From: Deltaproteobacteria bacterium
GTDB taxonomy: Bacteria; Myxococcota_A; Polyangia; HGW-17; SLPX01
Reading direction: 5' to 3'
DNA: 5,545 nucleotides
Assembly (NCBI GenBank): GCA_011390535.1
Contig: JAABSF010000186.1
Span: 1 to 5,545 of the forward strand
Made by a program: the position numbers and the translations under genes. The notes beneath the pieces are model-generated. The model was given only the letters and a program-made list of their open reading frames with translations. It searched no databases and was not told where the DNA came from. Below are positions 1 to 5,389 of this stretch, piece by piece. Every line of letters starts with the position of its first letter. Position 1 is the first letter of the stretch.

Positions 1-269
1 CATACCTTTTGAAGCCCTCTCTATTTAGAGCCTGTTACAGCGGGCACCATCTAAAACTAAAAAACCACCAAACTAAACCCACAACTTCCACAAAAACTTC
101 CTGAAAAAGTGTAAGCAAAACCTCACCCCGAGCATTATACCAACATAGCGACCTTCCGGTTCAGCTCCAAAAGCAAGTCGCAGGCGAGTAATGAATCGAA
201 AGAAAGCAGTGTCGCCGCGACGCTGAGCGAGAGAGAGCACCAGAAGAATCGCTTTTTTCAAAACAAGAT
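1..269. other. Upstream non-coding region with a G-free A/C-rich tract
   Basis: No gene is supported here. The + strand frame starting at base 3 stays open from the window edge to a TGA at 102-104 and ends in a Lys/Thr-rich tail, so it could be the end of an upstream gene, but 33 open codons are not significant. On the minus strand an ATG at 280-282 opens a 69-codon frame down to 73, but it has no Shine-Dalgarno (CTAACCTCCACGA precedes the ATG) and matches no family I know. Bases 45-102 contain no G on the + strand. CAT at 1-3 could be a minus-strand start codon at the very edge, which cannot be tested here. Small dyads occur at 19-30 (CTCTA-TT-TAGAG) and 211-221 (GTCGC-C-GCGAC). Confidence 0.4.
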
Positions 270-298
270 TATAAACCAGCATTCGTGGAGGTTAGATA
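270..298 (+). promoter_or_regulatory. Putative -10 box and Shine-Dalgarno of the lipoprotein gene
   Basis: GGAGG at 287-291 lies seven bases before the ATG at 299 and is a strong ribosome binding site that fixes that start. TATAAA at 270-275 differs from the sigma70 -10 consensus at one position and would give a short leader that still contains the Shine-Dalgarno. No recognisable -35 box lies 16-18 bases further upstream, so the promoter part is weak while the ribosome binding site is solid. Confidence 0.5.
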
Positions 299-1270
299 AT
301 GTATTTTGGGAAAAAATCATTTGTTTTTACGGTGTTATTTCTATTTTTTGTAGCCGGCTGCTCAGCAGGTGGCGGACCCCGCTCGTTCCACAGCCCCCGA
401 ACATCGTCGCGCAGTAATGGACACCAAAACCGCCATGGGAAACCTGCTCCCAGCTCCACTTACGGCGACTCTGCTTCACCTTCGTTAGAAAATCTCTCAA
501 CTTCGTCAAATCCGTCATCTTACAGATCTTCACATACAGCCCGCCGCAAAGCTTCACAGCTACCGGGTCCACATGAGAGGCCGGGACTGGCCACAAAGGC
601 AGGAGAAGTCCGCTACAGTCGAGTAGAAAGGGTCTCATTTATACGCAAGCACCCCGGAAAACCCTGGGGCGCGACTACAATGCACTATAACAATCTCGCC
701 GGTGTCTATGCCCAGATCAAACACCGTGTCAGATACCAACCTTGCGCACACTGCCCGGGAGGTTATCAAATATACTGCAAAGGGAGAAATTGCCCCATAC
801 TCACTCACTTACCGGTGAGGCCAGGAATTGAGATCCGAATAGAAGATAGCGCCGGCAGAAGCCTTTCCGGAGTAAATATTTCCGGGAGGACCTATATATT
901 GGGCGCCGCAAACCAGCGTTATACCCTGGTTGTAGAAAACAAAACCATGAACCGCTTTGAAGTAGTAGCCTCTGTTGATGGTCTGGATGTCATCAACCGA
1001 AGCCCGGCGTCACTGGAAAACCGAGGTTACATAATCAACCCCAGAGACACTCTGCGAATTGACGGCTTCAGAGTGGACAACCGGCGTGTAGCCGCCTTTC
1101 GTTTCGGGAGCGTCTCCCAAAGCCTGGCGGCACAGACACATGGGGCCCGTAATGTAGGGGTGATAGGTGTCGCCATCTTCGCAGAGAAAACACTATCACT
1201 AGCTGATGAAGCAAGAATCAGGGAGAGCGCGGATCCGTTTCCTTCGTCCAGCCAAAGAATCTCTCAATAA
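299..1270 (+). CDS. Putative secreted lipoprotein, conserved C-terminal domain of unknown function
   Basis: A 323-residue protein exported by the general secretory route and probably lipid-anchored. Residues 1-20 form a signal peptide (basic FGKKS, then a hydrophobic core rich in Phe, Leu and Val) ending in the lipobox VAGC with Cys21 as the acylated residue. Ser follows at +2, which under the E. coli Lol rule would send it to the outer membrane. Residues 22 to about 120 are low-complexity, rich in Ser, Pro, His and Arg, and look like an unstructured tether. Four cysteines (149, 152, 160, 165) form a CX2C-X7-CX4C cluster. Residues about 176-297 are a predicted beta-rich domain with the signatures VASVDGLDV (223-231), GFR (256-258), VAAFRFGSV (264-272) and ARNVGVIGVAIF (283-294). 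I recall this set from uncharacterised proteobacterial proteins but know no function for it. The tail (298-323) is polar. The ATG is supported by GGAGG seven bases upstream. TAA at 1268 is followed at once by a second in-frame TAA. No Rho-independent terminator follows. Confidence 0.85.
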   Translation: MYFGKKSFVFTVLFLFFVAGCSAGGGPRSFHSPRTSSRSNGHQNRHGKPAPSSTYGDSASPSLENLSTSSNPSSYRSSHTARRKASQLPGPHERPGLATKAGEVRYSRVERVSFIRKHPGKPWGATTMHYNNLAGVYAQIKHRVRYQPCAHCPGGYQIYCKGRNCPILTHLPVRPGIEIRIEDSAGRSLSGVNISGRTYILGAANQRYTLVVENKTMNRFEVVASVDGLDVINRSPASLENRGYIINPRDTLRIDGFRVDNRRVAAFRFGSVSQSLAAQTHGARNVGVIGVAIFAEKTLSLADEARIRESADPFPSSSQRISQ

Positions 1271-1399
1271 TAAATCCGACAACCTCAGATAGAAAAAGAT
1301 TGACCCTTTGGCCGCCGATTTCAAACCCCTCTCGGATCTCCCAAGCGACATCGTCTTTTTCGAAGAGAGAAAATTCCGCGAAAACTGCCTCTATTTATA
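1271..1399. other. Intergenic spacer after the lipoprotein gene
   Basis: This stretch holds no convincing ORF, promoter or terminator on either strand. TTTTTCGAAGAG around 1366-1378 can fold back on itself only through wobble pairs without a loop, so it is not a terminator. CCGA and TCGG at about 1315-1335 are too short and too far apart to count as a stem. Bases 1389-1401 agree at 7 of 13 positions with the repeat unit that follows and may be a decayed extra copy. Confidence 0.4.
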
Positions 1400-1476
1400 G
1401 CATCTGTGGATTGTATCTGTGAACGGCATCTGTGGATTGTATCTGTGAACGGCATCTGTGGATTGTATCCGTGGGT
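1400..1476 (+). repeat. Tandem array with 13-nt period (three 26-nt dimers)
   Basis: Six consecutive 13-nt units start at 1402, 1415, 1428, 1441, 1454 and 1467. Each begins with ATCTGTG (ATCCGTG in the last). The six-base remainders alternate strictly: GATTGT, AACGGC, GATTGT, AACGGC, GATTGT, then the divergent GGTCTT. The array can therefore also be read as a 26-nt unit repeated almost three times, identical in copies 1 and 2. A period of 13 is not a multiple of three and the region has no ORF, so it is not coding. TGTGGATTG in units 1, 3 and 5 matches 7 of 9 positions of the DnaA box complement TGTGGATAA, which is suggestive but below what I would call a box. The array lies between two genes on the same strand. 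Its function is unknown: protein-binding array, intergenic repeat family member and slippage product are all possible. Confidence 0.9.
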
Positions 1477-1489
1477 CTTCTCTACCCAC
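1471..1489 (+). other. Hairpin at the downstream end of the repeat array
   Basis: GTGGGT at 1471-1476 and ACCCAC at 1484-1489 form a perfect six-base-pair stem around the seven-base loop CTTCTCT. The left arm includes the GTG of the sixth repeat unit. No run of T follows directly; the downstream sequence is only pyrimidine-rich (CTACTCC, then CTTTCTCTTT). It is therefore not a standard intrinsic terminator, though it could weakly terminate or stabilise the end of a transcript from the lipoprotein gene. Confidence 0.45.
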
Positions 1490-1514
1490 CTACTCCTTCG
1501 ACTTTCTCTTTAGA

Positions 1515-1608
1515 TTTTATGGAAAAACCTTGATAATCGAATAAAATAACTAAGATGTTATAAAATCAAAAAAACTGTTACTGATCTTTTTCGGCTTTCG
1601 TTATATTG
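1515..1608 (+). promoter_or_regulatory. AT-rich putative promoter region for the kinase operon
   Basis: This is the most AT-rich part of the intergenic region and lies where the kinase operon promoter is expected. TTGATA at 1530-1535 resembles a -35 box (TTGACA). Possible -10 boxes are TAAGAT at 1551-1556 (15-base spacer, short) and TATAAA at 1559-1564 (spacer too long). TATATT at 1602-1607 is another -10-like site, without a good -35. No single pair fits well, so only the region is proposed. A start here would leave a leader of about 190-260 nt before the kinase. Confidence 0.25.
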
Positions 1609-1635
1609 AATCGAGTCGAAGTACATTTCCGACAA

Positions 1636-1666
1636 GGCGCGACATCGCAAACGTTCCCAGCGCGCC
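1636..1666 (+). other. GC-rich stem-loop in the kinase leader
   Basis: GGCGCG at 1636-1641 is exactly complementary to CGCGCC at 1661-1666, enclosing a 19-base loop. In a leader RNA this could form a local stem. The loop is large and no riboswitch or attenuator family is recognised, so it may be incidental. Confidence 0.2.
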
Positions 1667-1704
1667 CGGTTGTGCTACAGGAGGTCAAAGCTATCGGCGT
1701 TCTA

Positions 1705-1797
1705 ATGAAAAATGGAGCTTGGAGAACAATCGTGAAGACGGCATGCAGATGGCCGCTCTTTTCTAGCGTTGGATTCCCGCAGGCGGGGAAAATGTGA
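1705..1797 (+). CDS. Possible 30-codon upstream ORF overlapping the kinase start
   Basis: An ATG at 1705 opens a 30-codon frame ending in TGA at 1795-1797, whose last base is the A of the kinase ATG at 1797 (a TGATG overlap). The same frame extends back to a TTG at 1606, giving 63 codons, but that TTG has no ribosome binding site. A textbook Shine-Dalgarno, AGGAGGT at 1679-1685, lies 19 bases before the ATG, too far for normal use, and no ATG, GTG or TTG sits at the usual distance. The predicted peptide (starting MKNGAWRTIVK) matches no family I know and has no signal peptide or membrane segment. It may be a translated leader that feeds ribosomes to the kinase start, or mere chance. Confidence 0.2.
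   Translation: MKNGAWRTIVKTACRWPLFSSVGFPQAGKM
1774..1790 (+). promoter_or_regulatory. Inverted repeat overlapping the kinase ribosome binding site
   Basis: TTCCCGC (1774-1780) faces GCGGGGAA (1783-1790). The core CCCG/CGGG pairs around CAGG, and TTCCC/GGGAA is an alternative register. The GGGG at 1785-1788 is the only Shine-Dalgarno-like sequence before the kinase start, five bases before the GTG at 1794 and eight before the ATG at 1797, so folding would hide it. The ATTCCC...GGGAA form also resembles short palindromes dispersed between genes in several proteobacteria, from memory and unchecked here. Confidence 0.4.
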
Positions 1798-4271
1798 TGC
1801 AGTCAGGTCAAAGATACGGCAAATATCTCCTATTGGATCGTATCGCCTATGGAGGAATGGCCGAGATATTTAAGGCCAAGGCTCTCGGGGCGGCGGGTTT
1901 TGAGAAAAACGTGGCCATCAAGCGTCTTCATTCACGATATGCAGAAGACCGCGAGGTCATCGCGATGCTTCAAGATGAGGCTCGCATTGTATCCCGGCTC
2001 AACCATCAAAACATATGTCAAGTGCTTGATCTAGGCAGAGTCGACGACACTTATTACATAGCCATGGAGTTCGTTGACGGCGCCGACCTGGCGTCAATCA
2101 TGCGCCGCGCTGAACAGTTGTTTCCCCGCGCGCTTCCTTACCCCGCGATTCTTTTTATCATGAACGAAGTCCTGTCGGGACTTGACTACGCACATCGGAA
2201 AACCGACCCGGACGGCCACAGCTTGGGGATCATCCACAGAGATATCAGCCCCCAAAATGTTTTGGTTTCCCTGGAAGGCGAGGTCAAGATCATTGATTTC
2301 GGAATAGCCAAAGCGAAAGGGCAATCTCACAAAACTGAAGCCGGCGTCATCAAAGGCAAATTCCGCTATATGTCCCCTGAACAAGCCAGGGGAGAACACA
2401 TCGATCACCGTGCCGATGTATTTGCAGCCGGCGTCGTCCTCTATGAGCTCATTTTAGGCCACCCGCATAGCCGAGGTTTGACTGATATGCAGGTGCTGGT
2501 GCGAATACAGCAAGGATACCTGGATCCTCTGGATCAGCTAATCCCTGATCTTCCGGTTCCTTTAACTGAGATGGTGGATAGAGCGCTGGCTCCAAGGCCG
2601 GAGGATCGCTGGCCCTCAGCGGGCCAATTCAAAAGAGCGGTTGATGCTTTCAGCCGCTCCAATGGTCTGGAGTTCAATAGAGACAATTTAAGCGAATTGA
2701 TGCGACGCCTTTTTCCGGAGCGATCCGTGACCCGGAGGTTGGCCGGGTCATCGCAACACGCAAACCCGGGGGATCTGGTGTTGGAGAGCAACCCGGCAAT
2801 GACACAAGAGCTGGGCCTGGATCAGCTCATGGACGTAGCACCCCTGGATGAGCCGGTTTCTCCGGGAGAAGCCGATACAGCCTATGCTACACCTTTAATT
2901 ACCGGAACACCGAGCCCTAATCCAAGGGAAGCAGCTACCGCTTTTGCGGTGACAGGCAAAAAAACCGCAGATCAACGATCGTACAAAGATCCACGAAAAT
3001 CAAAGAGAGGTTATCAAAAGCATCCAAATCAATCTAAGCCGGAACAAGATTCTTCCAGACTCGGTGACAACAGCCCAAGACCGGGCGACCCAGGTTATTT
3101 CGCCTCAGCGCCGCCTGCACCCGCCTTCCCGGCAGCGCCTTCACCAGGCTTCCAAACCGACCCCGCTCTAAAAGCAGCCTGGGACGCTCATCAAGAAGCA
3201 AAAAACCCACCACCTCCCGAGGATCCACCTCCACCTTTTGGTGAAACGACGCATGGGTCAACTGGAAATGCAGCGGGGAATCCACCCGAACCGGACCCAC
3301 CGAGAAAAAAGAAAAAGTCCCGGAGGCGATGGTCGAGAGCTTCTCAACCATCCAAAAACTATGATGATAGTCAAGTCTCAGCGACAGAGGATGTTAACGA
3401 AAACAGACGGATAAATCGTCGACAAGAGAGAGTAAAGGCCGGACCACACCCCAGATCTAAGAGCACCGATCCACGGATAAAAAAAGCTCAAAAAGAACAC
3501 GGGTTGGGAGGGACCATCCTTTATCTCGTTATAATAGCCATCCTGCTTGGAGGGGCCGTTTATATAGGGCACCAATATCTTCAAGCTCTAAAAGAAGATA
3601 AAAAGACGACGGCTCCCGCAAAAGGAGACGACTCGGATGACCAAACACCCAATCTTATCCAGACAACCATTCAGATCTCCACAAAACCCAAAAAAGGAGC
3701 TCAAATATTCATCAATGGAAGAGACACGGGCAGCCGTACGCCGGCAGTGCTGGATCTGCAGGCGCCCAGCCCGATAATTGTAGAGTTAGTAAAAGATGGT
3801 TTTCCGCGATGGGTGAATGAATTCCCCCTCACTCCGGGAGAACCTTTACGCATAGAAGCTGATCTTCGCCGTCCGCCACAACGTGGAGGCTCCACAAAAT
3901 CTCGAGCCGGCCGCCGTTCCACGAAAAAGCGGAGACGCCGCAGAAGAACCACCCCCAAGAAGATAGACCCCGTTGAGACACAAACCGGCCGTATTATTGA
4001 ACCGGGGGAAAGAGACGAAGAAGAAGAGGCCATGGGTGCTGTCTACGGGCCCGGGGCGGATGACACAAAAAAAAGCACCATCGAAGTAAAAAGCTCTGAA
4101 AAAGCTTGGGTTTATATAAACGACCAGCGGATGGGCATCTCCCCTTACTCTGCGGTTTTATCCCCTGGGAACTACAAAATCTATGTCAAAAAGGGAGATC
4201 GTAAATCGGTTCCGAAATACATAAAAGTTGAGGGCGGCAAAAATAGAAGGATCTCTTTTAAACTCCGTTGA
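1794..4271 (+). CDS. Membrane-anchored Ser/Thr protein kinase with two PEGA domains
   Basis: An 825-residue Hanks-type kinase that transfers phosphate from ATP to Ser/Thr of unknown proteins. Kinase domain about 8-288: glycine loop IAYGGMAEIF (17-26), ATP-anchoring Lys43 in VAIK, helix-C Glu62, catalytic HRD 148-150 with Asp150 and Asn155, metal-binding DFG 168-170, SPE 194-196, and Arg272 of the last subdomain. All key residues are intact, so it should be active. The usual GT before the YMSPE motif is GK here, as in many myxobacterial kinases. Residues about 310-565 are a disordered linker with a Pro-rich part (434-483) and a basic cluster (504-512). One transmembrane helix spans about 573-592. 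PEGA domain 1 (about 626-692, with INGRDTG) and PEGA domain 2 (761-825, with INDQRMG and LSPGNYKIYV) would lie outside the inner membrane. Between them a poly-Arg/Lys run (711-718) is followed by an acidic run (739-745). Start: the frame is closed by a TAG at 1764, so only GTG 1794 or ATG 1797 is possible; ATG is equally or more likely. Numbering here uses the GTG. The next gene starts two bases after the stop. Confidence 0.95.
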   Translation: MMQSGQRYGKYLLLDRIAYGGMAEIFKAKALGAAGFEKNVAIKRLHSRYAEDREVIAMLQDEARIVSRLNHQNICQVLDLGRVDDTYYIAMEFVDGADLASIMRRAEQLFPRALPYPAILFIMNEVLSGLDYAHRKTDPDGHSLGIIHRDISPQNVLVSLEGEVKIIDFGIAKAKGQSHKTEAGVIKGKFRYMSPEQARGEHIDHRADVFAAGVVLYELILGHPHSRGLTDMQVLVRIQQGYLDPLDQLIPDLPVPLTEMVDRALAPRPEDRWPSAGQFKRAVDAFSRSNGLEFNRDNLSELMRRLFPERSVTRRLAGSSQHANPGDLVLESNPAMTQELGLDQLMDVAPLDEPVSPGEADTAYATPLITGTPSPNPREAATAFAVTGKKTADQRSYKDPRKSKRGYQKHPNQSKPEQDSSRLGDNSPRPGDPGYFASAPPAPAFPAAPSPGFQTDPALKAAWDAHQEAKNPPPPEDPPPPFGETTHGSTGNAAGNPPEPDPPRKKKKSRRRWSRASQPSKNYDDSQVSATEDVNENRRINRRQERVKAGPHPRSKSTDPRIKKAQKEHGLGGTILYLVIIAILLGGAVYIGHQYLQALKEDKKTTAPAKGDDSDDQTPNLIQTTIQISTKPKKGAQIFINGRDTGSRTPAVLDLQAPSPIIVELVKDGFPRWVNEFPLTPGEPLRIEADLRRPPQRGGSTKSRAGRRSTKKRRRRRRTTPKKIDPVETQTGRIIEPGERDEEEEAMGAVYGPGADDTKKSTIEVKSSEKAWVYINDQRMGISPYSAVLSPGNYKIYVKKGDRKSVPKYIKVEGGKNRRISFKLR

Positions 4272-4273
4272 AG

Positions 4274-5266
4274 ATGACACCAACAGACCACTCCATGGAA
4301 AACAAGGGAACAGAAAATGATGGGGAACGGGGTTATATAGACATCCACGTAGTCGTTGAGCCACGATTTCAAGGAATACGTCTGGACTCTTTTCTGACTG
4401 AGCGTTTTCATCTCTCCCGCAGCCGGGCACAAAAAATTATCCGCAACACCCTGACTATCAATGGAGATAAGCCTGGTAAAACAGGTCTGAGAGTGAACGG
4501 AGGAGACAAGATCCACATCCGTCGACCGGCTCCTAAAGACCCTCCTGTGCCAACAAACTATCAGGTCCTTGAGGAAGACCCGCACTACATTGCGATATCA
4601 AAACCGGCCGGGCTGCCTGTTCACCCCACCGGAAATTTTCTCCAAAATACCCTCACTAGTCTTCTGAAGAAACAATATGGAACCAATCCGCCTCCGGTGC
4701 TCGCCCACCGCCTCGACCGTGAAACCTCAGGGGTTATATTGGTGTGTCGCACCAAAAAAGCCGAGCGTGTAATAAAAAAGGCCTTTGAAGAAGGGATGGT
4801 AAAAAAAACCTACCACGCCATTGTACATGGACGGATTACAGAGCCTGGAACCGTGGATCTGCCCCTGGGATCCGACGAAGAGTCAATTATCCGAATCAAA
4901 CGGGGAGTAAACCCCAAAGGGCAGTCGTCGGTGACCCATTATCGCCCGATTGAACAGTTCGCCGCTTACACTCTCCTGGAGGTTAACCTGGAGACAGGGC
5001 GGCAACACCAGATCCGCGCCCACATGGAAGCCATCGGCCACCCCATAGTGGGCGATAAAATCTACGGAGTCCCCCCACAGGTTTTTCTGACATACATAGA
5101 AAGAGGCATGACCCCGAGCCTGGCTTCAAAGCTGCTGCTACCCTATCACGCCCTCCATGCTTCCTCTTTGACCTTCCCACACCCTGAACATGGCCGAGCC
5201 ATAACAGTCGAAGCCCCATTTCCCGAAGATCTTGCCCGGTTCCTGCACTCTCTAGCAGCAGTATAA
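4274..5266 (+). CDS. RluA-family RNA pseudouridine synthase with S4 domain
   Basis: A 330-residue cytoplasmic enzyme that converts specific uridines in RNA to pseudouridine; family members mostly modify 23S rRNA and some also tRNA. An S4 RNA-binding domain occupies about 35-83 (IRLDSFL, then INGDKPGKTG and GGDKIHI). The catalytic domain starts near 95 (YIAISKPAGLPVHP). HRLDRETSG at 145-153 contains the catalytic Asp148, KTYHAIVHG carries the conserved Tyr180, and GRQHQIRAH at 242-250 has the conserved Arg248 motif. HPIVGDKIYG and HALHASSLTF complete the family pattern. Length and domain order fit RluC/RluD-type enzymes, but the target uridine cannot be told from sequence, so no symbol is given. 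Start: ATG 4274 is two bases after the kinase stop. TTG 4268 overlaps that stop and ATG 4295 is also in frame; all would precede the S4 domain. None has a strong Shine-Dalgarno, which suggests reinitiation by ribosomes finishing the kinase. No intrinsic terminator follows. Confidence 0.95.
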   Translation: MTPTDHSMENKGTENDGERGYIDIHVVVEPRFQGIRLDSFLTERFHLSRSRAQKIIRNTLTINGDKPGKTGLRVNGGDKIHIRRPAPKDPPVPTNYQVLEEDPHYIAISKPAGLPVHPTGNFLQNTLTSLLKKQYGTNPPPVLAHRLDRETSGVILVCRTKKAERVIKKAFEEGMVKKTYHAIVHGRITEPGTVDLPLGSDEESIIRIKRGVNPKGQSSVTHYRPIEQFAAYTLLEVNLETGRQHQIRAHMEAIGHPIVGDKIYGVPPQVFLTYIERGMTPSLASKLLLPYHALHASSLTFPHPEHGRAITVEAPFPEDLARFLHSLAAV

Positions 5267-5389
5267 TCACAAATTCTATTGCAGTAATTTGGGGATCAAC
5301 TGTTCGATGAGCATGTAAACGTAGGTTCCAGGCAAGGGCGAACGAAGTAGAGCGGAGAGACGGCGAAAAGGCTGATGCTCAACACATCA
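5267..5389. other. Convergent intergenic region with purine-rich tract and inverted repeat
   Basis: The 123 bp between the synthase and the converging gene contain no ORF I can support. AAATT (5271-5275) and AATTT (5286-5290) could pair weakly, but no T run follows. Bases 5331-5375 are about 80 percent purine on the + strand (36 of 45). This tract is framed by TGAGCAT (5308-5314) and ATGCTCA (5375-5381), a perfect seven-base inverted repeat about 60 bases apart. The arms can be extended to TGTT and AACA if a small bulge is allowed. Confidence 0.4.

Noticed and set aside
191..226. 11-codon ORF (ATG at 191, TGA at 224-226) with a weak AGGCGAG upstream
   Set aside because: Too short to test and with no relation to the next gene, such as overlap or coupling.
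73..282. 69-codon minus-strand ORF upstream of the lipoprotein gene
   Set aside because: No Shine-Dalgarno before its ATG, no recognisable family, and it covers the likely promoter of the + strand gene and the G-free tract, whose complement creates its Phe/Leu-rich C-terminus.
1400..1476. Replication origin or DnaA-box cluster reading of the repeat array
   Set aside because: The closest 9-mers differ from the DnaA box at two positions, and no dnaA, dnaN or plasmid replication gene is nearby.
1400..1476. CRISPR array reading of the repeats
   Set aside because: The period is 13 bases with no unique spacers of 25-40 bases, and no cas gene is present.
1606..1704. TTG-started N-terminal extension (63 codons) of the short ORF before the kinase
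   Set aside because: The TTG has no ribosome binding site and lies in the AT-rich promoter-like stretch. Only the ATG-started part from 1705 is kept, at low confidence.
2094..4033. Several long minus-strand frames inside the kinase gene
   Set aside because: They are shadows of a clearly coding + strand gene with all kinase motifs; none shows a family motif or a ribosome binding site.
4181..4585. 134-codon minus-strand frame across the kinase/synthase junction
   Set aside because: It runs antisense to the second PEGA domain and the S4 domain, both firmly coding on the + strand.
5271..5290. Intrinsic terminator after the synthase gene
   Set aside because: The stem is only five A/T pairs with a ten-base loop and no T run follows.
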